From: Palsa-1150 sp964531095
GTDB taxonomy: Bacteria; Myxococcota_A; Polyangia; Polyangiales; Polyangiaceae
Direction: 5' to 3'
Assembly (NCBI GenBank): GCA_964531095.1
Contig: CAZHED010000017.1
Coordinates: 36,366 to 100,365 of the forward strand
DNA length: 64,000 nt
In this document: piece after piece, positions 26,490-33,862 of the stretch
Numbering within the stretch: position 1 is the first letter of the stretch
How the letters are laid out: each line of letters opens with the position of its first letter
The notes under the pieces: generated by a model
What the model saw: the letters and a program-made list of their open reading frames with translations, nothing else
Databases searched by the model: none
What the model was told of the DNA's origin: nothing
Translations under genes and position numbers: made by a program

Positions 26490-28688
26490 TCAGAACTCCG
26501 CTCCCACGCTGAGCCGTTTCACCTTGGCGCCGCGAACCCACCAGTCGAAGACTAGGCGCGTGCAGAAAAACCCGGTGAAGAGACTGCAGAGGATACCGAC
26601 GATGAGCGTGACGGCGAACCCCTTGACTGGACCGCTGCCATACTGGGCTAGGATAAGCCCCGTGATGAACACGGTCATGTGCCCGTCGATGATCGAAGGC
26701 CACGCGCGCTCGTAGCCGGCATCGACGGCCGCCCGCACGCTCTTTCCCGCGCGCAATTCTTCGCGGATGCGCTCGTTGATGAGGACGTTCGCGTCGATGC
26801 TCATGCCGATGGTGAGAGCCAGGCCTGCTACGCCGGGCAGGGTCATCGTAGCGCTGAAGCTCGCGAGGACGGCGAGCTGCAAGAACAGATTGAAGAGAAC
26901 GGCTACGTCGGCGACGATTCCCGACTTCCGATAATAGATGAACATGAAGAGGAGCACCGCGCTCACTCCGTAGAGCACGCCCTTCACGGCTTCGTGGATG
27001 GCGTCCCGGCCCAGCGACGGTCCGATCAGCGACTCGTTGCTTGGGGTGATCGGCGCGGGCAGAGCGCCCGACTTGAGCACGCGGACGAGCTGATTCGCGT
27101 CATGCAGCTGCTTCTCCGGATCCCCCGCGCCCATAGTAATCGTCGCCCTGCCCCCGCCAATCTTGGTCCGGATGACCGGCGCCGAGTCGACGATTTCGTC
27201 GAGGATGATCGCGAAACGCCGGTTGATGTTGGCCCCGGTGACCTCCTCAAACCGGTCGGCTCCGGCCGGCGAGAACGAGAGGAGCACCTGATATTGCCCG
27301 AAATTTTGCTGGTCCTGGTTGACGCTCGCGTCCGTGATGTAATCGCCCGTCAGCTCGGCACGCGCGAACATATAGACCGTGCGCCAGCCCACCTGCTTGA
27401 ACTGCAGCGGCTCGGTCCCTTCGACCGGCTCGGTGACCGACTCGAAGCCGAGGGCGTGGTCGTCGGGAACGTTGAGGGTCTTCGCCCAGGCCTTGAATCG
27501 CCCCAAGCACTCGGCCATCGTCTCGCTGGCGTACTTCGGGGGCTGGCACGACATCCGCGCTGAGAAACCTTTGACGGACTTCTTGTGGCCGGCGGCGTCC
27601 AGGCCGTCGGGCGCCATTTCTTGATACTGCGCAATGCCTTCGCCTTCGGGCAGGTCGTCCGCTTTGAGCGCGGGCGGTCCGAGAACCCGTTCGCTGCTGC
27701 CGTCGTCGAGCATCTTGAACTCGAGGCGCGCCGTGCGGCGAATGGTGTCTTTGATCTCTTGGAAGCTCTTCTCGTCGGTTCCCGGGACCTCGACGATCAC
27801 GTCCTCGTCGCGCGTGGTCACCGCCGCTTCGCGAAGACCGAGCTCGTCGACACGACGCAAAATCGTGTCTTTCGCTTGCGCGACCGCGCCGTCGCGGATC
27901 TGCGACTCGACCTCCGTTCGGATCTTGAACGTGATCATGTCCTCGGTCGGGCCCGCCGACTGGGAGAGCTCGCCGAGGAACTTCTTCGCGAAGCGGTCGT
28001 CGACCTTCGATTTGTCTGCCTGGTCTTTGAACTTCAGGCGGATGAGCGCGGTCTCCGGCTGGGAGACGTGAACCTTCTCGTCGAGCTTCGAAAGCTCCTC
28101 GCGGGTGACACGCCCCTCGCCGGAATGCATGCCGAAGCTCGTGGCGAGCTCTTGCCGCATTTCGTCGGCGAAGTGGTCGCGCTTGTCGCGGATCGCCTCG
28201 TCGACCTCGACCGTGTAGACCAGGCGCATGCCCCCGCGCAGGTCGAGCCCGGGCGCGATGGCGAAGGCGATCCGATCGCCCAGGTAGGTCGGCAGGGGGA
28301 CTTTGCCGCCGCTCATGTTGTGGAGCGTCGGCCAAAGGGCCACGAGCGCTCCGAGGAACACCGCGGCGACAAATCCAACTTTGAGCCGCCAAGCCCCATC
28401 CATCGCAGGCAGCAGGCCGAACGCCGCCCAGCAGCACGTCAGCACGCACGTGACCAGACCCCAGAAATTGTCGAAGTGATAGAAGAGGGCGGCAGCGCCG
28501 GCAGCGATGGCCATTACGAGCAGCGCGTTGCGCCGCGAGCCGCCTGGCAGCCCCCACGTGAAGAGGCCCAGCCCACCCGCGGTCGCGCAGACGACGGCGA
28601 GCGGATGGCCGTGCATCAAGACGGCGACAGCGCTGGAAGCCAGGGCGACGACGCCGCTCAGAATGGCGAGGACGTTCTTGTTGGGCAT
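26490..28688 (-). CDS. secD: Protein-export membrane protein SecD
   Basis: 732 residues. Motifs: GLDLRGGMRLVYTVEVDEAI, the P1 domain, then the membrane domain with VLFNLFLQLAVLASFSATM, LTIGMSIDANVLINERIREE and ILAQYGSGPVKGFAVTLIVG. It has extra N-terminal hydrophobic segments (about residues 1-120: three to four helices) compared with E. coli SecD, which has one helix before P1. It acts with SecF and YajC at the Sec translocon; gene order yajC-secD-secF is classical. Confidence 0.96.
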   Translation of the reverse strand: MPNKNVLAILSGVVALASSAVAVLMHGHPLAVVCATAGGLGLFTWGLPGGSRRNALLVMAIAAGAAALFYHFDNFWGLVTCVLTCCWAAFGLLPAMDGAWRLKVGFVAAVFLGALVALWPTLHNMSGGKVPLPTYLGDRIAFAIAPGLDLRGGMRLVYTVEVDEAIRDKRDHFADEMRQELATSFGMHSGEGRVTREELSKLDEKVHVSQPETALIRLKFKDQADKSKVDDRFAKKFLGELSQSAGPTEDMITFKIRTEVESQIRDGAVAQAKDTILRRVDELGLREAAVTTRDEDVIVEVPGTDEKSFQEIKDTIRRTARLEFKMLDDGSSERVLGPPALKADDLPEGEGIAQYQEMAPDGLDAAGHKKSVKGFSARMSCQPPKYASETMAECLGRFKAWAKTLNVPDDHALGFESVTEPVEGTEPLQFKQVGWRTVYMFARAELTGDYITDASVNQDQQNFGQYQVLLSFSPAGADRFEEVTGANINRRFAIILDEIVDSAPVIRTKIGGGRATITMGAGDPEKQLHDANQLVRVLKSGALPAPITPSNESLIGPSLGRDAIHEAVKGVLYGVSAVLLFMFIYYRKSGIVADVAVLFNLFLQLAVLASFSATMTLPGVAGLALTIGMSIDANVLINERIREELRAGKSVRAAVDAGYERAWPSIIDGHMTVFITGLILAQYGSGPVKGFAVTLIVGILCSLFTGFFCTRLVFDWWVRGAKVKRLSVGAEF

Positions 28689-28709
28689 ATCGCTATCGGC
28701 CGCTCGAGC

Positions 28710-29156
28710 TCACTTCTTGCTGTCGGGGCCGGCCTTCGCCTCTTTCAGTTCTTTCACCGGCGCGGGCGCAGCCCCCTTGGTGGAGCTCTCCACGTACGGC
28801 GACACGGTGTTCGCCAGGATCTGGACGGTCACGCCCGGGGCGATCTTCACTTTTGCGATTCGCTCGTCCATCTCGACCAGCTCGCCGACAAGCCCCGCGT
28901 TGCTCATCACACGGTCTCCCTTCTTCAGGGCCGAGCGCGCGTTCGCTTCCTTCTTCTGTCGACGCGACATCAAGAGGAAAAAAGGCACGAAGATCACGAG
29001 CATCATCAGGATCGGCATAAAGCTCGCCAGCGGCGAGCTTGCCTGACCCCCACCGCCGGACGCCGGCTGCGAATCTTGACCGACGCCAGGCGCGGTCGCC
29101 TTCGGCTGAACGTTCTGCGCGAGAAGAAGATCGCTCGAGAGAAGGGAGGCTGGCAC
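28710..29156 (-). CDS. yajC: Sec translocon accessory protein YajC
   Basis: 148 residues with the single YajC helix (FMPILMMLVIFVPFFLLMSR) and the conserved SRRQKKEANARSALKKGDRV, then the small beta domain (VGELVEMDERIAKVKIAPGV). It has a longer Gly/Pro-rich N-terminus and charged C-terminus than E. coli YajC (110). It is the first gene of the yajC-secD-secF operon, and an intrinsic terminator separates it from the gene upstream. Confidence 0.94.
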   Translation of the reverse strand: MPASLLSSDLLLAQNVQPKATAPGVGQDSQPASGGGGQASSPLASFMPILMMLVIFVPFFLLMSRRQKKEANARSALKKGDRVMSNAGLVGELVEMDERIAKVKIAPGVTVQILANTVSPYVESSTKGAAPAPVKELKEAKAGPDSKK

Positions 29157-29166
29157 CGGTGTTACT

Positions 29167-29200
29167 CCGAAACAAACGCGTCCGGTTGTTTCCGGACGCG
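29167..29200 (-). terminator. Rho-independent terminator between the SUMF1-like gene and yajC
   Basis: A perfect 9-base-pair stem, CGCGTCCGG (29177-29185) with CCGGACGCG (29192-29200), and a 6-base loop. Read on the minus strand it is followed by TTTGTTTC. It lies 67 bases past the SUMF1-like stop and before the yajC start, so it should end that transcript. It is one of very few convincing intrinsic terminators in the window. Confidence 0.75.
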
Positions 29201-29267
29201 GCGGGCGTCGGGATAGCCGCTGGGCGGTTCGTCGTCAACCGGGCCCTTACCCCCGAGCAAAAGTCCG

Positions 29268-30161
29268 CTAATCGCTGTCCTTGGCGCAACGCAACCCCAC
29301 GTTCGGCCCCGCCTCGAGCGCGGACCCCCAGTTGCGTGAGGTCGTCCGGCTCATCGACGGTGGCGAAAGCCATCCGCCGCCCCGGAGCACATGCGCCGCG
29401 CCAGAACGCGGAGCGGGACCGGGCCCGAGCGACTCGATGTACCAGTCGGCGGTCCACTCCTCGACGTTGCCACTCATGTCCACGGCGCCGAAAATGCTGG
29501 CGCCGGCGGGGTGCGCGCCGACGCGTGAGGGGCGGGACGCGCAACTCTTTCCGGATTGCTCGCTGATGAGCGTAACTCCGTTCGCGCACGCCGGCGTCGC
29601 ACCCCACGGAAACGGGGTCGCGTACGGCCCGCGGGCCGCATACTCCCACTCGCGTTCAGTTGGCAGGCGCTTGCCGGCGAAGCGGCAGAACGCATCGGCA
29701 TCGCGCCAGTGGACGCACGACACCGGCAGGTCGGGATCGCCCGCCTCGAACGTGCAGGCGGCGCTCGTTCGCGCCGGTCGCGCACACGCGCCGGCGTCGA
29801 CGCAGGCGCGGTATGCGCCGACCGTCACTTCGGTCCGGTCGATCCAGAATGGTTCGACGGAGAGCGTGCGGGCGGGACGCTCGTTCGGCGGGGCGTGCGG
29901 ATTCGCCGACCCCATCGTGAAGCGGCCGCCAGGCAGGTGCAGCATGCCCCCTTCCGATTGGACCAGCTGGCGGGTGGGGGCCCCATGACTGGCCGCCGTG
30001 TCATCGTAGGGGTTGTCGCTGGACCCTGGCGAATGCACTTCGTCGGGCTCCCCGTCGTCCCGGGCCGCAGCGGAGCCGCCAAGCGCGCTCGCACCACGCC
30101 CGAAGGCTACTCCGGTGATGGCGGCGACAAGGACGACGACGATGGAGCGGCGCTCGGGCAT
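29268..30161 (-). CDS. Formylglycine-generating-enzyme/SUMF1-like protein, exported
   Basis: 297 residues. An N-terminal hydrophobic segment (VVVLVAAITGVAFGRGASAL) is a signal or anchor. The SUMF1 fold follows: LPGGRFTMGSANP, RTLSVEPFWIDRTEVTVGAY, VSCVHWRDADAFCRFAGKRLPTE (split here), EWEYAARGP, SGNVEEWTADW and HVLRGGGWLSPP. The paired active-site Cys of true formylglycine enzymes is not evident near the C-terminus, which ends NVGLRCAKDSD, so it is probably one of the many myxobacterial SUMF1-like proteins of other function. No sulfatase gene is adjacent. Confidence 0.88.
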   Translation of the reverse strand: MPERRSIVVVLVAAITGVAFGRGASALGGSAAARDDGEPDEVHSPGSSDNPYDDTAASHGAPTRQLVQSEGGMLHLPGGRFTMGSANPHAPPNERPARTLSVEPFWIDRTEVTVGAYRACVDAGACARPARTSAACTFEAGDPDLPVSCVHWRDADAFCRFAGKRLPTEREWEYAARGPYATPFPWGATPACANGVTLISEQSGKSCASRPSRVGAHPAGASIFGAVDMSGNVEEWTADWYIESLGPGPAPRSGAAHVLRGGGWLSPPSMSRTTSRNWGSALEAGPNVGLRCAKDSD

Positions 30162-30280
30162 GGATGGTCTCGACGGCTGTCACGGTGTTGGACAGCGGCG
30201 CCTCGTATCTTGCCAGGTGGGGGAAAGGCTGGCCAGCTTTCGGGGTGTGTGGGCGAGTGCCCCACCCCTCGATTCGAGCT

Positions 30281-31591
30281 TCATAACATATTTGCAGCTA
30301 GCTCAGCGAGGTCGCTTCGCTCGCCCTTAGCGAGCACGATGTGCGCGGCGATCCTCTCGCCCCGGAAGCGCTCGGCGGCCACGGTCAGCCCGTTCGATGC
30401 GCTGTCGACGTATGGATTGTCGATTTGCCCCGGATCGCCCGTCAGAACCACTTTGGTGCCGTCCCCGGATCGGGTGATGATCGTCTTGATCTCGTGCGGC
30501 GTGAGATTTTGCGCCTCATCTACGATGATGAACTGTTGCGGCAGGCTTCGGCCGCGAATGTACGTTAGGGGTTCCACTTGGATCTGTCCGCTCTCGAGCA
30601 GCTCCGCATACACGCGCGGTCCTTTGCGGGCGCCGGACGAGAACAGAAACTCCAAGTTGTCGAAGATCGGCTGCATCCACGGGTTGAGCTTCTCGTCCAC
30701 GTCGCCCGGAAGAAAGCCGATGTCGCGCCCCAACGGCATGACCGGTCGCGAGACGAGCATCCGCGTGTACGCACCGTCTTCGACCGTGCGCTTGAGCCCC
30801 GCCGCGATCGCCAAGAGCGTCTTGCCGGTACCTGCCTTGCCGACGAGCGTGACGAGTCGGATCGACTCGTCGAGCAGCAGGTCGATGGCGAACGACTGCT
30901 CCTTGTTGCGCGGTCGAACGCCCATCACTCCGTCGCGAGGCACGCGCAAGCTCACGATCGCGCGCTTGGTCGCGTCGTAGCGGCCAAGGGCCGTGTGCGA
31001 CGTGTTCGAACGGTCGCGCAAGAGGAGACACGTGTTCGCGGAAGGCGGGGGGTCGCGCGACGAGATTCGCCCATCTCGGAAGAACGCGTCGATCTCCTCG
31101 CCGTCGAGCTCCAGCTCGACGATGCCGCTCGTCAGTCGATCGGCCTCGACCCGCTGGTTTTCGTAGGTCTGCGCCACCATCCCGAGCGCGTCGGCGCGGA
31201 TGCGCAGGTTCGTGTCCATCGTCACGAAAACCGTTGGCCGCCCGCCGTCGTTTTCACGAATGTCGAAGGCCGTCTGCAAGATGGCCTGGTCCATGGCGGT
31301 GTGGTCGATGGCGCTGGGCAGCTCGAGGCGCTTGGTGGGCACCGCGACCCGCAGCGTCCCGCCCGACTCGAGGGCCACGCCCTTCGACAGCGCGCCGCCC
31401 CGTTCGCGCAGCTCGTCGAGCAAGCGCGCGATGGCGCGGGCATTGCGCCCTCGCTCGGAACCCTCACGCTTAAACTGGTCGACTTCCTCGATCGCGTAAA
31501 TCGGAATGATGACGTTGTTGTCTTCGAACCGGAAGATGGCCTGCGGGTCGTGAAGCAGTACGTTGGTGTCCAGGACGTAGTTTTTCTTCAT
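30281..31591 (-). CDS. PIN-domain PhoH-family ATPase/RNase (PhoH2 type)
   Basis: 436 residues from the ATG at 31591. The N-terminal PIN domain (KNYVLDTNVLLHDPQAIFRF) has the acidic nuclease residues. The PhoH ATPase domain has Walker A GKAGTGKT (251-258) and Walker B IIVDEAQN (355-362), followed by VVLTGDPGQIDNPYVDSASN. PhoH2 proteins couple an RNA helicase-like ATPase to a PIN ribonuclease. It is divergent from the DUF1704 gene. Confidence 0.94.
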   Translation of the reverse strand: MKKNYVLDTNVLLHDPQAIFRFEDNNVIIPIYAIEEVDQFKREGSERGRNARAIARLLDELRERGGALSKGVALESGGTLRVAVPTKRLELPSAIDHTAMDQAILQTAFDIRENDGGRPTVFVTMDTNLRIRADALGMVAQTYENQRVEADRLTSGIVELELDGEEIDAFFRDGRISSRDPPPSANTCLLLRDRSNTSHTALGRYDATKRAIVSLRVPRDGVMGVRPRNKEQSFAIDLLLDESIRLVTLVGKAGTGKTLLAIAAGLKRTVEDGAYTRMLVSRPVMPLGRDIGFLPGDVDEKLNPWMQPIFDNLEFLFSSGARKGPRVYAELLESGQIQVEPLTYIRGRSLPQQFIIVDEAQNLTPHEIKTIITRSGDGTKVVLTGDPGQIDNPYVDSASNGLTVAAERFRGERIAAHIVLAKGERSDLAELAANML

Positions 31592-31631
31592 CGGGTGCTC
31601 GGGACCGAGATCCGCGCCCGGGCGGGCGCTG

Positions 31632-32819
31632 ATGCAGACGGGTATCACGTACGAGCGCCTTCGACATGCCTTCCCAGCCGGCGCACGAGCTTTTGACGTG
31701 AGCACCCCCAGCGACCGCGCCGACGGTCGGGCGCCTCTCCCGCCCGCAATCGAGCAGCTGATCGTCCGCGCGGCCGGAGAAGTGCGGCTGCTCGCCACAC
31801 TGACGCCCGCCGAGGCCGACCGCGAGCGCGCCCGCCTGACGGCCGACCTGCGCGAGGGAAAGAGCCCCGTGCCCCGGTGGGCGTACATCCGAGTCGCCCA
31901 TGACGAGCTGCGGCGCGCCCTCGACGCGGCGGAGCGCGCGCTCGCCGACCGCGCCGCGCCGCAGCACGAGCTCTACCGGGCGCGCATCCGTGAGCTGTCG
32001 CTTGAGGCGGCGCTCTGCGCCGCGGCGGGGACGCACGACATCGCTCGCCTCGCGCGGCAACGGTTTGCGCCGCCCGATCCCGCGGTCGCGGGCGAGGCCT
32101 CGAACCTGTGCGCCACCTGGCTCGCCGAACCGCCCACGCCCCTCGCTGGCTCCTTCCTGCCCAGCGATGACCCCGACCCCTGCTCGCTCCTCTCGCGGAT
32201 GCAGGAGGCCGTGGGAAAGCTGCGACTACCATTCGCCGTCGTGGCCCGGCGTTCGCTCGCGCCGCTCGCGGCCACCGGCGATCGGGTGATCCTCGTGGCG
32301 GCCGGGCGACTCGTCCACGACGAAGACGCCACGCGCACCGTCGTGCACGAAGTCGAAGGGCACGCCCGCCCGCGCGCACGGTCCTACGCCTGTCCGATCG
32401 CCATCGTGCGGGTCGGCACCGCCGGTGGCGTCGATGACCAGGAGGGCCGCGCCGTCCTGCTCGAAAAGCGCGCCGGCATGCTCGGCGCGCGCCGGAGACG
32501 CCAGCTTGCGGCACGTCACCGGGCCGTCGAGGCGATGCTCGACGGCGCGTCGTTCGGCGATGTGGCGGTGTCGCTCGTCCGGCTGCACGGGATCGATGCA
32601 GCCGACGCCGTGGTCATCGCCGAGCGCGTGTTTCGCGGCGGCGACGGAACGCGACCAGGCCTCGGCCGGGAGCGAGTCTATGTCGAATCATTCGTACGCG
32701 TGGGCGCGCATCTGGCCGCACACCCCGAAGACGAGGCGGTGATGGCGTCCGGCCAGGTGTCGGTCGACGCGATCGCAAGGGTGAGAGAGTTGTCGGGTCC
32801 GATCGGGACGCCTCACTGA
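31632..32819 (+). CDS. DUF1704 putative zinc metallopeptidase (tyrosine carboxypeptidase-like family)
   Basis: 395 residues, or 373 if translation starts at the GTG at 31698, which begins a natural-looking N-terminus; no ribosome site decides. The family signature is present: HEVEGH (239-244), an HExxxH zinc motif, followed 25 residues later by QEGRAVLLE (270-278), the QEGLA-type motif of DUF1704. The mammalian tubulin tyrosine carboxypeptidase MATCAP belongs to this family. Bacterial members have no defined substrate. The last 7 bases overlap the convergent lipoprotein gene. Confidence 0.85.
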   Translation: MQTGITYERLRHAFPAGARAFDVSTPSDRADGRAPLPPAIEQLIVRAAGEVRLLATLTPAEADRERARLTADLREGKSPVPRWAYIRVAHDELRRALDAAERALADRAAPQHELYRARIRELSLEAALCAAAGTHDIARLARQRFAPPDPAVAGEASNLCATWLAEPPTPLAGSFLPSDDPDPCSLLSRMQEAVGKLRLPFAVVARRSLAPLAATGDRVILVAAGRLVHDEDATRTVVHEVEGHARPRARSYACPIAIVRVGTAGGVDDQEGRAVLLEKRAGMLGARRRRQLAARHRAVEAMLDGASFGDVAVSLVRLHGIDAADAVVIAERVFRGGDGTRPGLGRERVYVESFVRVGAHLAAHPEDEAVMASGQVSVDAIARVRELSGPIGTPH

Positions 32820-33859
32820 ACGTGCACGGGCACCGTCTCCCAGGTCGCGCCGCCGCGGTTGTCGTGCACGACGATCCAGATGAATCCGTCGACGGGGTCG
32901 TTCGGGGGGTGAAACTGATTGTCCGTCACGCTCGGTCCGCCCACCGAGCCGGTCGCCGGGTTGTAGAGCAGGCGCGACTCGTCGTTCAGCAACCCGACGT
33001 TCGAAAAGAAATCGGCCCAGATCTCTTCTTTTAACGGATTGCCGTTCACGTCCTTTTCCAAGGGATTCACCTCTTGGCTGGACGCCGGCACGACAGGCCC
33101 GATGTGGACATTCGCGCACCCACTCGCCGTGCAGCGCGGCGTCTGGAGGCCCTGTCGCAGATCGAGCGGCTTGCCGTCCACGTCGATGTAATCGATCACC
33201 GGATTGGCGTTCGTCAGCTGCTCATAGGCGTAGACCCGCGAGTAGCCGATGACGTAATCGCTCGGCCCGAGCCGATTGTGCTGGGCGTCGAAGCAGCCTA
33301 ACGGCGGCAACTGCACGTTGGCAGGATCGAGCGGCACGAGCTCGACGCGCCCAGCGCACGCGATGTTGAAGACGATCGCCAGCCCGTAGGGTGTCGTCCC
33401 AGCCTGCGGCGGGTGCGTCGCCACCACATCCGCGGGCATGGTGAATTGAAAGGACGGGCCCGCGGGCAGCGTGAGGGCAGTTCCGGGCTGAAGGGGGCCG
33501 ACGGCAACGCCTCCGCCGCCTCCCATCCCGGAGTCGACCCCCGCATCCACGGGGACGCCCTCACCGCCGCCGGCGAATCGAGAAAAGCACGCGTAGTAGG
33601 CGTCGTTCGGCGGATTGGTGCAGACGAACGGGAGCCAGTAGAGGGTCATCGGCGCGGGCATCGCCGGGCGCTCATCGACCGCGAGCACGTGCATGTTCAC
33701 GGTCGCGCCGGGCTTCGCGTACGGCAGGTCGGCACTGGCGGCAAGAATGCGCACGCTGTCGACCCGCGAAGGGCTTTGAAAGCCGCTCGGCGAGCACGAG
33801 GTCGCGCCCCACGCTCCGGCTCCCATCAGCAGCCAACCCGCGGTGCGCCAGCGCTTCAT
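32813..33859 (-). CDS. Lipoprotein downstream of a TonB-dependent receptor, unknown function
   Basis: 348 residues. The signal ends WGATSC, with Cys22 as the likely lipidated residue. The mature protein begins SPSGFQSPSRVDSVRILAAS, a start common in myxobacterial lipoproteins that open with an Ig-like strand. A Gly-rich acidic linker lies near residues 95-115. No catalytic motif is recognised. It begins 3 bases after the TonB-dependent receptor stop on the same strand, so it is very probably an outer-membrane partner, perhaps a substrate-binding surface protein. Confidence 0.8.
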   Translation of the reverse strand: MKRWRTAGWLLMGAGAWGATSCSPSGFQSPSRVDSVRILAASADLPYAKPGATVNMHVLAVDERPAMPAPMTLYWLPFVCTNPPNDAYYACFSRFAGGGEGVPVDAGVDSGMGGGGGVAVGPLQPGTALTLPAGPSFQFTMPADVVATHPPQAGTTPYGLAIVFNIACAGRVELVPLDPANVQLPPLGCFDAQHNRLGPSDYVIGYSRVYAYEQLTNANPVIDYIDVDGKPLDLRQGLQTPRCTASGCANVHIGPVVPASSQEVNPLEKDVNGNPLKEEIWADFFSNVGLLNDESRLLYNPATGSVGGPSVTDNQFHPPNDPVDGFIWIVVHDNRGGATWETVPVHVQ

Positions 33860-33862
33860 GGC

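Noticed and set aside
30240..30280. GTGGG/CCCAC pairing downstream of the PhoH gene as a terminator
   Set aside because: Short imperfect stem and no T-tract on either strand.
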